DNA from: an uncultured Lachnospiraceae bacterium | Lineage (GTDB): Bacteria > Bacillota > Clostridia > Lachnospirales > Lachnospiraceae | Direction of reading: 5' to 3' | DNA length: 29,544 nt | Assembly (NCBI GenBank): GCA_934402515.1 | Contig: CAKRTZ010000025.1 | Location: 1 to 29,544, forward strand | Notes under the pieces: generated by a model | Databases searched by the model: none | Seen by the model: the letters and a program-made list of their open reading frames with translations, nothing else | What the model was told of the DNA's origin: nothing | In this document: positions 1 to 7,254 of the stretch, one piece after another | How the letters are laid out: each line of letters opens with the position of its first letter | Numbering within the stretch: the stretch's first letter is position 1 | Position numbers and translations under genes: made by a program

Positions 1-933
1 ATGGCAAATATTAAAAAGAGCGTATTAGAATTAGTTGGTTCCACTCCCCTGGTGGAGGCGAGCCGTTATGCACAGGCAGCCGGTGTGGAAGGTGCCCATA
101 TTATTGTAAAGCTGGAGGCATTTAACCCCGCAGGTTCCGTAAAGGACAGAGTGGCACTGGCAATGATTGAGGATGCAGAGGCATCCGGTAAATTGAAACC
201 CGGCGCAACAATCATCGAGCCTACTTCCGGCAATACCGGTATCGGTCTTGCATCCGTAGCAGCCGCAAAAGGCTACCATGTGATTCTCACACTGCCGGAC
301 ACCATGAGCGTAGAGCGTCGTAACATGTTAAAGGCTTACGGTGCAGAACTGGTTCTCACCGAGGGTGCAAAGGGCATGAAGGGTGCCATTGCCAAAGCTG
401 ACGAGTTAAACAAGGAAATCCCCGGTTCCATCATCCTGGGTCAGTTTGTGAACCCTGCAAACCCGAAGATACATAAAGCAGCCACCGGTCCAGAAATCTG
501 GAACGATACCGATGGAAAGGTTGACATCTTCGTAGCAGGCGTAGGAACAGGCGGCACTGTTACCGGTGTGGGCGAGTATCTGAAGTCCCAGAATCCCAAT
601 GTGAAAGTGGTAGCGGTAGAGCCTGCCACCAGTGCAGTTCTCTCCACCGGTGTGGCCGGCCCTCATAAAATTCAGGGTATCGGTGCCGGTTTCGTGCCCG
701 ATGTATTAAACACCAAGGTTTACGATGAAGTTATCGCCATCGACAATGAGGATGCCTTTGTAGAGGGCAAACGCTTTGCAGTGTCCGAGGGTACTCTGGT
801 AGGTATTTCTTCCGGTGCTGCATTGAAGGCAGCTACCATTCTGGCAGCCCGTCCCGAGAATAAAGACAAGAACATCGTGGTTCTTCTGCCCGACTCCGGA
901 GACCGTTACCTCTCCACCCCGCTGTTTTCCTAA
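1..933 (+). CDS. cysK: Cysteine synthase A (O-acetylserine sulfhydrylase)
   Basis: This 310-residue protein is a PLP-dependent enzyme that makes cysteine from O-acetylserine and sulfide in the cytoplasm. The sequence shows the PLP-lysine motif NPAGSVKDR (Lys48), the substrate-binding loop PTSGNTG (residues 74-80), the glycine-rich phosphate loop GVGTGGTVTG in the middle, and the C-terminal LLPDSGDRYLST. The length is normal for CysK/CysM. CysK is preferred over CysM or cystathionine beta-synthase from the overall match and the absence of a CBS domain. The ATG is the first base of the window, so the promoter and ribosome binding site lie outside and an upstream in-frame start cannot be excluded. 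A strong terminator follows 27 bases after the stop, so transcription probably ends with this gene. Confidence 0.95.
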   Translation: MANIKKSVLELVGSTPLVEASRYAQAAGVEGAHIIVKLEAFNPAGSVKDRVALAMIEDAEASGKLKPGATIIEPTSGNTGIGLASVAAAKGYHVILTLPDTMSVERRNMLKAYGAELVLTEGAKGMKGAIAKADELNKEIPGSIILGQFVNPANPKIHKAATGPEIWNDTDGKVDIFVAGVGTGGTVTGVGEYLKSQNPNVKVVAVEPATSAVLSTGVAGPHKIQGIGAGFVPDVLNTKVYDEVIAIDNEDAFVEGKRFAVSEGTLVGISSGAALKAATILAARPENKDKNIVVLLPDSGDRYLSTPLFS

Positions 934-960
934 GAGAGAAATAGAATAAAGTGAAAATAT

Positions 961-1012
961 AAAACCAGGGTTCCTGTGTAGAACGGATAAGCTACACAGG
1001 AACCCTGGTTTT
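961..1012 (+). terminator. Strong intrinsic terminator after cysK, probably bidirectional
   Basis: A perfect 20-bp inverted repeat (961-980 pairing with 993-1012) is extended by one G-C pair (981/992) around a short loop. The stem starts with AAAACCAGGG and ends with CCCTGGTTTT, so it supplies a T-tract on either strand. It matches a Rho-independent terminator for cysK and has the same outer AAAACCAG/CTGGTTTTGTG frame as the terminator at 14354-14386. Confidence 0.9.
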
Positions 1013-1095
1013 GTGTTACAATGAGAGAGAATAGAGGGATATGGTTAGATGGACTGTTATTGACAAGAAGAATAATGCCGTCGCTACAAAAGTTC

Positions 1096-1123
1096 TTGCT
1101 TATGCATAATTGCCTTCTATAAC
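1096..1123 (+). promoter_or_regulatory. Possible sigma-A promoter for the CapA-like gene
   Basis: TTGCTT (1096-1101) and TATAAC (1118-1123) are separated by 16 bp, 33 bases before the CapA-like start codon. A consensus TTGACA also occurs at 1060-1065, but only a poor -10 (TACAAA at 1085-1090, 19-bp spacer) follows it. Either could be used. This is sequence resemblance only. Confidence 0.35.
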
Positions 1124-1156
1124 ATCATTTAACTAAGAAACGAGAGAAATACCCCA

Positions 1157-2461
1157 ATGAAAAATAAAATTTACTTTCAATTAAAGCAACGTTTATGGTT
1201 TTGCACTTGCATCGTGACAATCGCTTTGCTTTCCGGATGTGGCAACACGGAAAGTGGAAGGACAGCCACCACACTGGAAAGCAGTGCTTTGATGGAAAGC
1301 GAAAGCGCTGTGTCTGTGGAAAGCCCGGTGGCGGAGGCACAGAACACCCTCACGGTGGCGGCGGTATCCGCGGAAGAATTGGTGGAAGAAACCTCGGAGG
1401 CGCCGGCAGAATACAAGATTATCATGGTGGGGGATATCCTGCTCCATACGCCTGTGGAGCAAAGCTGCAGACAGGCAGATGGAAGTTATGACTATGATTC
1501 ACTTTTTGAACATACAAAGGATGCGATTTCAGCGGCTGATCTGGCACTGGTGAATCAGGAGGTCATCATTGGTGGAGCAGATTTAGGAATTTCCGGGTAT
1601 CCTTCTTTCAATGCGGATTTCAGCCTCTGTGATTCCCTGGTGGATGCAGGCTTTGATGTAATTTGCCATGCCACAAACCATGCCCTGGATAAAGGAAAGG
1701 CAGGGCTGGTAAGCTGTGCCACACATTGGAGAGAGCAGTACCCGGATATTACCGTTCTGGGGATTCACGATACCCCAGACACTTCCACATCCTGCGGTGC
1801 AGACCCGGTAATTATTGAACTGCCGGAACTGCGGATAGCGGTTTTGAACTATACCTATGGAACAAACGGAATTTCCCTTCCCAAGGGGATGCCCTATGCT
1901 GTGGATATGCTGGATGAAAAACAGGTGGCTGCGGATATCCGGCGAGCGGAGGAACTGGCGGATTTTACCATTGTCTGTCCCCACTGGGGCACGGAATACC
2001 GGTTGACGCCGGATTCCTCCCAGGAGAAATGGACGCAGATTTTTCTGGAAAACGGTGCCGATCTGGTGCTGGGCACTCATCCCCATGTGATTGAGCCAAT
2101 CGAGTGGGTGACGGATGAGGAGAGCGGACATGAAATGCTGGTTTATTATTCGCTGGGCAATTTTGTGAACTGGACTTCCGGCACCGGAAAAGATGTGGCA
2201 AACCGCATGGTGGGCGGTATGGCAGAGGTGACTATTGCAAAGAATGAATCCGGGGAGGCAGAAATCAAAGAGTATGGCGTGCGTCCCCTGGTCAGTCATG
2301 TTACTTCCGGTGCGGACGGCGTGACCACTTATTTTCTGGAGGATTATTCAGAGGAATTGGGTGCACAAAACGAAATCATCGCCCAGGACAAGAATTTTTC
2401 CTTTGACTACTGCATTGATTTATGTAATTCCGTGTGGGGCGATATCTGGAAGGCGGAGTAG
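1157..2461 (+). CDS. CapA-family lipoprotein (poly-gamma-glutamate-type metallophosphatase)
   Basis: The 434-residue protein has a short basic N-terminus, a hydrophobic stretch (about 13-26) and a lipobox LLSGC with the lipidated Cys at residue 28, so it should be an extracytoplasmic lipoprotein. A low-complexity Ser/Glu/Ala linker (about 30-85) leads to a PGA_cap/CapA calcineurin-like domain: MVGDILLH (Asp93), VNQEV (Asn133), ATNHALD (Asn174-His175), PHWGTEY (His276), GTHPHV (His308, His310) and YYSLGNF. These are the family's metal-binding positions. CapA proteins act in polyglutamate capsule synthesis, but no capB or capC homolog is nearby, so the substrate here is unknown and a cell-wall or peptide hydrolase role is equally possible. 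The stop lies 4 bases from the stop of the converging ThrE-like gene. Confidence 0.85.
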   Translation: MKNKIYFQLKQRLWFCTCIVTIALLSGCGNTESGRTATTLESSALMESESAVSVESPVAEAQNTLTVAAVSAEELVEETSEAPAEYKIIMVGDILLHTPVEQSCRQADGSYDYDSLFEHTKDAISAADLALVNQEVIIGGADLGISGYPSFNADFSLCDSLVDAGFDVICHATNHALDKGKAGLVSCATHWREQYPDITVLGIHDTPDTSTSCGADPVIIELPELRIAVLNYTYGTNGISLPKGMPYAVDMLDEKQVAADIRRAEELADFTIVCPHWGTEYRLTPDSSQEKWTQIFLENGADLVLGTHPHVIEPIEWVTDEESGHEMLVYYSLGNFVNWTSGTGKDVANRMVGGMAEVTIAKNESGEAEIKEYGVRPLVSHVTSGADGVTTYFLEDYSEELGAQNEIIAQDKNFSFDYCIDLCNSVWGDIWKAE

Positions 2462-2465
2462 CCCC

Positions 2466-3713
2466 TCACACCTTCCCCCGTTTAATAATCTGCTCCAGTT
2501 CCACCACCATGGCGAGTCCCAGTGCGATTCCCGCGGCATAGAGAATCAACAGTACGATGTTACTGGTGAAATCCACCCAGTTGGAGGAGATAATCGCCAG
2601 AACGGAATAGTACAGATTTTTGCCGGGAATCAGAGGAACGCAGGCCAGGGTAAACAGAATAGTGGTGGGCACTTTTAACAGATAAGCAAACAATTCTCCG
2701 TACATGCCAACCAATACTGCGGTCATTAGAGTGGACACGAAAATAGACAGACCCTGCCCCTGCAACAGCAAAAAGATTCCCCAACAGAGAAAACCTCCCA
2801 CAGTGGACACCGCGATGTATTTTTTCCGCAGATTAAAAATAAGACAGAATCCCAGAGTTCCCAGTGCTGCTGCCACTAATTGCACAACCCGATCCCAAGC
2901 GGAATAGGTAATGGCAACATCCAAGATGTCTCCTTTGATGAGAAGCAGGGAAAGCATGAAACCGGCTGCAATGCCAAACGCCTGCATCAGACTGTCCATC
3001 AGCTTTTCAAAGCTGGAAATCAGGTCGCCGCTTAAAATGTATCGGATGGAATTGGTGATGGGAATTCCCGGTATCAGCACCATGATATCACCGATGAGAA
3101 TCTGGTTCACATGCAGCCCCGGGACTACCAGGTTTATCAGATTTACCACGATTCCTGTTATGAGGGAACAGGTCACGTTAAAAAATAACTCTGTGGAAAA
3201 CACCGGGCGCACCCATTTTTGCATCATGCAGATAACCAGCACTGCGATGCCTGCAACCAGGGCATCCATACAGTTTCCACCGAAAAACAGGGTAAAAGTG
3301 GTGGCGGCAATGAGTTGCCCCAGATAAAATTTCCGGAGGCTGGGCTTTTCTGCCAGAATGGACAGTACCCGTTCCCTCAGTTCGGAAACCTCGATGGGGG
3401 AAGCTGCACAATCCCGGCATAACTGGTTCAGTTTTTCCATTTTAACACAGTCGAAGGAACCCCGGCGGGTGATGCGCCGGTTTTGGGTGACCGATTCATT
3501 CTCGTCAAACTCCACCGTAATCAAAATGCTGGAGGTGATGGCGTACACGTTGACATGCAGGGCACCATAGGCTTTTCCAAGACGGTGCAGACTGTTCTCT
3601 ATCCGGGAAATCTCCCCACCGGACTGGTACATCGCCTCTCCGATATTCAATAATTGTCTTACGAAAATATCCGCATCCTGTTTATTCGAGATGTAGTTCT
3701 TTTGTGCGTCCAT
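2466..3713 (-). CDS. ThrE-type threonine/serine exporter, two-domain form
   Basis: This 415-residue membrane protein belongs to the threonine/serine exporter family (DUF1212 plus DUF3815 in one chain). An N-terminal soluble part (about 1-125) contains the family's GGEISRIENSLHRLG stretch and YAITSSILITVEF. About ten hydrophobic segments follow, with the ThrE-like GDIMVLIPGIPITNSIRY and ACVPLIPGKNLYY. In Corynebacterium ThrE exports threonine and serine; in many Firmicutes the two halves are separate genes. The start at 3713 (MDAQKNY) is chosen because AGAAAGGGAAAC lies just upstream. The reading frame stays open to an earlier ATG at 3767, but that stretch (MMPSGFECDIL) has no ribosome binding site. 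It converges with the CapA-like gene across a 4-base gap with no visible terminator. Confidence 0.87.
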   Translation of the reverse strand: MDAQKNYISNKQDADIFVRQLLNIGEAMYQSGGEISRIENSLHRLGKAYGALHVNVYAITSSILITVEFDENESVTQNRRITRRGSFDCVKMEKLNQLCRDCAASPIEVSELRERVLSILAEKPSLRKFYLGQLIAATTFTLFFGGNCMDALVAGIAVLVICMMQKWVRPVFSTELFFNVTCSLITGIVVNLINLVVPGLHVNQILIGDIMVLIPGIPITNSIRYILSGDLISSFEKLMDSLMQAFGIAAGFMLSLLLIKGDILDVAITYSAWDRVVQLVAAALGTLGFCLIFNLRKKYIAVSTVGGFLCWGIFLLLQGQGLSIFVSTLMTAVLVGMYGELFAYLLKVPTTILFTLACVPLIPGKNLYYSVLAIISSNWVDFTSNIVLLILYAAGIALGLAMVVELEQIIKRGKV

Positions 3714-3775
3714 GATGTTTCCCTTTCTCTTATTTAATATATCACATTCAAATCCACTTGGCATCACTTAACTCA

Positions 3776-3803
3776 TTGACGCCACAATCCCGCCGGTTAT
3801 AAA
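3776..3803 (+). promoter_or_regulatory. Sigma-A promoter of the amidohydrolase gene
   Basis: TTGACG (3776-3781) and TATAAA (3798-3803) are separated by 16 bp, 33 bases upstream of the start codon, with a clear GGAGGAA ribosome binding site between. This is a good sigma-A match in a divergent intergenic region; no equally good promoter was seen for the minus-strand exporter. Confidence 0.6.
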
Positions 3804-3836
3804 ATAGAAGTAATGTGAAAGACGGAGGAACTTGCA

Positions 3837-5120
3837 ATGAAATACGCATATACCAATGGAAAAATCCTGGACGGCACCAAGGACATGACCGTGCAGGAGG
3901 GAAAAGTGATTCTCACGGAGAACGACAAAATTGTGGACATCGTGCCGGACACCGCAGACCTTAGCAGCTATGAGAAAGTGGATTTACAGGGACGCTACAT
4001 CATGCCCGGTCTCATTAATATGCATGTGCACCTGGCGGGCAGTGGAAAGCCTCAGAAAAAACAGCGGGACAATGAAAAACTGGTGAAACGGATTATGAGT
4101 TCCGCCCTGACCAGAGCCGTTGCCTACAACATGGTAGCCGGCTTTGCCAAAGACGAACTACTCAGTGGCGTTACCACCATCCGTACCGTGGGTGGCTTAG
4201 GAAACTTTGATTCCCGGCTCCGGGATGAAATTGCAGCAGGCAAAAAGGTGGGGCCAAGAATTCTGGCAGCCAACCAGGGTATTTCCGTGCCTGGCGGACA
4301 CATGGCAGGCTCCGTGGCGGTGGCAGCCCATAACATCGACGAGGCATTGCAGCATTTACAGCAGTCTGAGCAGGAAAAAGTAGACCTGGTGAAACTGATG
4401 ATTACCGGAGGCGTTCTGGACGCCAAGGAAAAGGGCGTGCCAGGTGAACTGAAGATGGCACCGGAGATGGTGAAAGCCGTCTGCGACAAAGCCCACGCCG
4501 CCGGCTATGTGGTGGCAGCCCATGTGGAATCCCCGGAAGGCGTCCGGGTGGCACTGGAAAACGGCGTGGATTCCATCGAGCATGGTGCCAAGATGGACGA
4601 TGCCATGATTGATTTGTTTAAAAAACGGGGTGCGTTCCTGTGTACCACCATTTCCCCGGCTTTGCCCTACGCTCTCTTTGACCGTTCCATCACCAACGCC
4701 TCCGAGGTGGAACAGTTTAACGGCAACGTGGTGTTCCAGGGAATCATCGAATGCTCCAAGGCAGCCCTTGCCAACGACATTCCCGTGGTACTGGGAAATG
4801 ATGTGGGATGCCCCTGGATTACCCAGTATGACTTCTGGAGAGAACTCTATTACTTCCATAAATATGTGGGTGTGACCAATGCCTTCGCTCTTTATACCGC
4901 CACAAAGCGCAGTGCAGAACTGGCAGGCATCGGCGAGGTGACCGGTTCCCTTGTGCCCGGCAAATGTGCGGACATGATTGTGACCACGGAAAATCCCCTG
5001 GAGGACTTGCGGGTACTGCGTCATGTGGACATGGTGGTGACCAGAGGACAAATCATCAACCAGCCCAAGGTCAAAATCCGGAAAAATGTGGAGGCGGAAC
5101 TGGACAAATTTTTGAATTAG
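3837..5120 (+). CDS. Amidohydrolase-superfamily metal-dependent hydrolase, substrate unknown
   Basis: The 427-residue cytoplasmic protein has the amidohydrolase layout: a small beta-sandwich start (YTNGKILDGTKD), the metal motif MHVHLAG (His63, His65), a central Lys187 in DLVKLMITGG that may be carboxylated or may bind substrate, His229 (AAHVES), His249 (DSIEHG), and Asp322 in LGNDVGCPW. The C-terminal segment VPGKCADMIV rejoins the sandwich. It most resembles the imidazolonepropionase/prolidase-like branch (Xaa-Pro dipeptidase-type amidohydrolases), but neither hut genes nor peptide genes are adjacent, so the substrate cannot be named. Translation starts from GGAGGAACTTGCAATG. It has its own promoter. 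No terminator was seen before the next gene, so read-through into it is possible. Confidence 0.85.
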   Translation: MKYAYTNGKILDGTKDMTVQEGKVILTENDKIVDIVPDTADLSSYEKVDLQGRYIMPGLINMHVHLAGSGKPQKKQRDNEKLVKRIMSSALTRAVAYNMVAGFAKDELLSGVTTIRTVGGLGNFDSRLRDEIAAGKKVGPRILAANQGISVPGGHMAGSVAVAAHNIDEALQHLQQSEQEKVDLVKLMITGGVLDAKEKGVPGELKMAPEMVKAVCDKAHAAGYVVAAHVESPEGVRVALENGVDSIEHGAKMDDAMIDLFKKRGAFLCTTISPALPYALFDRSITNASEVEQFNGNVVFQGIIECSKAALANDIPVVLGNDVGCPWITQYDFWRELYYFHKYVGVTNAFALYTATKRSAELAGIGEVTGSLVPGKCADMIVTTENPLEDLRVLRHVDMVVTRGQIINQPKVKIRKNVEAELDKFLN

Positions 5121-5155
5121 CGGAAAATTGGAAAAGACCGGATTCATGGCGTATA

Positions 5156-5184
5156 TTGACGAAAAACCGGGGATACGTTATAAT
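5156..5184 (+). promoter_or_regulatory. Near-consensus sigma-A promoter before the rhodanese-TtcA gene
   Basis: TTGACG (5156-5161), a 17-bp spacer and a perfect TATAAT (5179-5184) form one of the best promoters in the window. The predicted start of transcription is near 5191, only about 23 bases before the ATG at 5214, giving a very short leader. Confidence 0.8.
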
Positions 5185-5206
5185 TCCTATAAAAATCATA
5201 GGAATT
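5182..5206. promoter_or_regulatory. Perfect 9-bp inverted repeat overlapping the -10: likely operator
   Basis: AATTCCTAT (5182-5190) is repeated exactly in inverted form as ATAGGAATT (5198-5206) around a 7-base A-rich centre. The left arm overlaps the TATAAT box and the right arm contains the ribosome binding site AGGAA. A dimeric repressor bound here would block the promoter. In read-through RNA from the upstream gene it could also fold into a hairpin hiding the ribosome binding site. The regulator is not identified. Confidence 0.6.
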
Positions 5207-5213
5207 TAAAAAG

Positions 5214-6365
5214 ATGAAAACTATTACCATTGACGAATTGGAACGGCTGGCGCCGGATAGCTGCAGCATCGTGGATATCCGACCAGCCGCTGATTTTGCA
5301 CGGGGGTCTTTTCCCGGTGCCATAAACATTCCCATGGAGGAGCTGGAGCAGCGCATGGGAGAATTAGACAGGGACAAGCCCATCTATCTGCTCTGCCATA
5401 CGGGAATCAAAAGCGTGGACTATGTGGAAATGCTGGAACTTGCCGGATACCAGTCTGGAAATATTTTCGGCGGGTACCGCTCCCTTTTGCGGAAAACATT
5501 GTCCCAGGAGTACCAGGCGGAAGAGGAACGGAAACTTCGTACCAAGGAAATTGAGCGCAGCATCATCAAACGCTACCGTAAACAGCTCTGGAGCCCCTTT
5601 GTCAAAGCCTTGCAGACTTATGAACTGATTCAGCCGGGAGACAAAATCGCAGTGTGTATCTCTGGGGGTAAGGATTCCATGCTGCTCGCCAAGCTGATGC
5701 AGGAAGTACAGCGCCACGGCAACATCCCCTTTGAACTGGTCTTTCTGGTAATGAATCCCGGTTACAACGAGGATAACTGGGCAATTATCCAGAACAATGC
5801 AAGAATTCTTGGAATTCCCATTACCGTGTTTGAAAGCGATATTTTCAATGTGGTGGCAGAGGTGGACAAGAATCCCTGCTATCTCTGTGCCCGGATGCGA
5901 CGGGGCTATCTCTACTCCCACGCGAAGGAACTGGGCTGTAACAAAATTGCCCTGGGACATCACTTTGACGATGTGATTGAAACCATCCTCATGGGCATGC
6001 TCTACAGTGGCAAGGTGGAAACCATGATGCCCAAGCTCCACAGCACCAACTTTGAAGGAATGGAACTGATTCGTCCCCTTTATCTGGTCAAGGAGGCGGA
6101 CATTAAGGCATGGCGGGATGGCAACGGACTGCACTTTATCCAGTGTGCCTGCCGTTTCACGGAAAACTGTGCCACCTGTGGTGGTGGCAGAGGCTCCAAG
6201 CGGGATGAGATGAAGGAACTGATTGCACAGTTTCGTCAGACCAGTCCGGTGATTGAGACCAATATTTTCCGCAGTGTGGAAAATGTGAATCTGCGGACCA
6301 TTGTGAGTTACACTAAGGATGGAGAGCAGCACAGCTTTTTGGATGATTACGATGACAGAAAATAG
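5214..6365 (+). CDS. Rhodanese domain fused to TtcA-like tRNA thiolation ATPase
   Basis: The 383-residue protein has two domains. Residues 1-95 are a rhodanese (sulfurtransferase) fold with the VDIRPAADFARG entry motif and an active-site loop CHTGIKS whose Cys61 would carry a persulfide. Residues about 115-370 are a PP-loop ATPase of the TtcA/TilS group: SGGKDS at 150-155, the CYLC pair (Cys222, Cys225) before ARMRRG, GHHFDDVIET, and a C-terminal Cys cluster (311, 313, 319, 322). TtcA makes 2-thiocytidine at tRNA position 32 using an iron-sulfur cluster held by such cysteines. The natural inference is an enzyme with its own sulfur-delivery domain, though the exact tRNA target is unproven. TcdA starts 11 bases after the stop. 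Confidence 0.85.
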   Translation: MKTITIDELERLAPDSCSIVDIRPAADFARGSFPGAINIPMEELEQRMGELDRDKPIYLLCHTGIKSVDYVEMLELAGYQSGNIFGGYRSLLRKTLSQEYQAEEERKLRTKEIERSIIKRYRKQLWSPFVKALQTYELIQPGDKIAVCISGGKDSMLLAKLMQEVQRHGNIPFELVFLVMNPGYNEDNWAIIQNNARILGIPITVFESDIFNVVAEVDKNPCYLCARMRRGYLYSHAKELGCNKIALGHHFDDVIETILMGMLYSGKVETMMPKLHSTNFEGMELIRPLYLVKEADIKAWRDGNGLHFIQCACRFTENCATCGGGRGSKRDEMKELIAQFRQTSPVIETNIFRSVENVNLRTIVSYTKDGEQHSFLDDYDDRK

Positions 6366-6376
6366 AGGAATATAAT

Positions 6377-7168
6377 ATGCTAAATCAATTTTCCCGTACA
6401 GAACTTTTATTTGGAAAAGAGGCAATGGAAAAACTTGCCGGGAGCCGCGTAGCAGTGTTTGGTGTGGGCGGTGTCGGCGGTTATGTCTGCGAGGCATTGG
6501 TGCGGAGCGGCGTGGGTGCTTTTGATCTTATCGATGATGATAAAGTATGCCTTACCAATTTAAACCGTCAGATACTGGCAACCCGTAAAACCGTGGGCAA
6601 ATACAAGGCGGATGTGATGAAGGAGCGTATGCTGGACATCAATCCCGACGCGGATATCCGGGTACGGAAATGTTTTTTCCTTCCGGAGAATGCGGATGAA
6701 TTTCCTTTTGAAGAATACGACTATGTGGTGGATGCGGTGGATACCGTCACAGCCAAAATCGAACTGGTGTTAAAGGCACAGCAGACCGGTGTTCCCATTA
6801 TCAGCAGCATGGGTGCAGGCAATAAGCTGGACGCCAGCCAGTTCCGGGTGGCAGATATTTATAAAACCAAGGTCTGCCCTCTGGCAAAAGTCATGCGCCG
6901 GGAGTTAAAAAAGAGAGGCGTAAAGAAACTGAAAGTGGTATACTCAGAGGAGCAGCCCATCCGTCCTCTGGAGGATATGGCAATCAGCTGCCGTGCCCAT
7001 TGCATCTGTCCCCCGGATGCGGAGCGGAAATGTACCGGACGTCGGGACATTCCGGGCAGTACCGCTTTTGTTCCGGCCACAGCAGGACTGATTATTGCCG
7101 GGGAAGTGGTAAAAGATTTGACCTTACAGGAGCGGGCGAGAGCCTTTGCCGAGAGACAGACACCATAG
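6377..7168 (+). CDS. tcdA: tRNA threonylcarbamoyladenosine dehydratase (ThiF/MoeB/HesA family)
   Basis: The 263-residue E1-like enzyme would use ATP to cyclise t6A to ct6A at position 37 of ANN-decoding tRNAs. Visible features are the N-terminal FSRTELLFG, the nucleotide-binding FGVGGVGGYVCEALVRSG (28-45), LIDDDKVCLTNLNRQI, the metal/adenylation region DYVVDAVDTV, and the family-typical KVVYSEEQP and GSTAFVPATAGLIIAGEVV. AGAGGAA precedes the ATG. The gene ends at an amber TAG (7166-7168). The same frame then continues as 21 sense codons (ESEELDDL...ALKTFRP) to TAA at 7232-7234, so the C-terminus may have been shortened by a single CAG-to-TAG change. It sits in a tRNA-modification cluster with mnmA downstream. 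Confidence 0.9.
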   Translation: MLNQFSRTELLFGKEAMEKLAGSRVAVFGVGGVGGYVCEALVRSGVGAFDLIDDDKVCLTNLNRQILATRKTVGKYKADVMKERMLDINPDADIRVRKCFFLPENADEFPFEEYDYVVDAVDTVTAKIELVLKAQQTGVPIISSMGAGNKLDASQFRVADIYKTKVCPLAKVMRRELKKRGVKKLKVVYSEEQPIRPLEDMAISCRAHCICPPDAERKCTGRRDIPGSTAFVPATAGLIIAGEVVKDLTLQERARAFAERQTP

Positions 7169-7234
7169 GAAAGCGAGGAACTGGATGATCTGATTCAGCA
7201 GACGATTGACGCTTTAAAGACATTTCGTCCATAA
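7169..7234 (+). other. In-frame coding-like tail after the tcdA amber stop
   Basis: Directly after the TAG of tcdA, the same reading frame encodes 21 residues beginning ESEELDDL and ending ALKTFRP, then TAA. The composition is that of an amphipathic acidic helix and the codons match the neighbours. No start codon or ribosome binding site allows independent translation. Best read as the former C-terminus of TcdA, or as a readthrough extension. Confidence 0.5.
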
Positions 7235-7254
7235 CAGAGAGGATAAGGTTTACG

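Noticed and set aside
1021..1122. A 33-residue plus-strand frame starting at the ATG at 1021
   Set aside because: No ribosome binding site, atypical composition, and it overlaps the likely promoter region of the CapA-like gene.
5364..6497. A long antisense frame opposite the rhodanese-TtcA gene, with similar long antisense frames opposite the CapA-like, amidohydrolase and kinase genes
   Set aside because: Their translations are rich in His, Cys and Pro without any recognisable fold, lack ribosome binding sites, and mirror the codon pattern of the real genes on the other strand.
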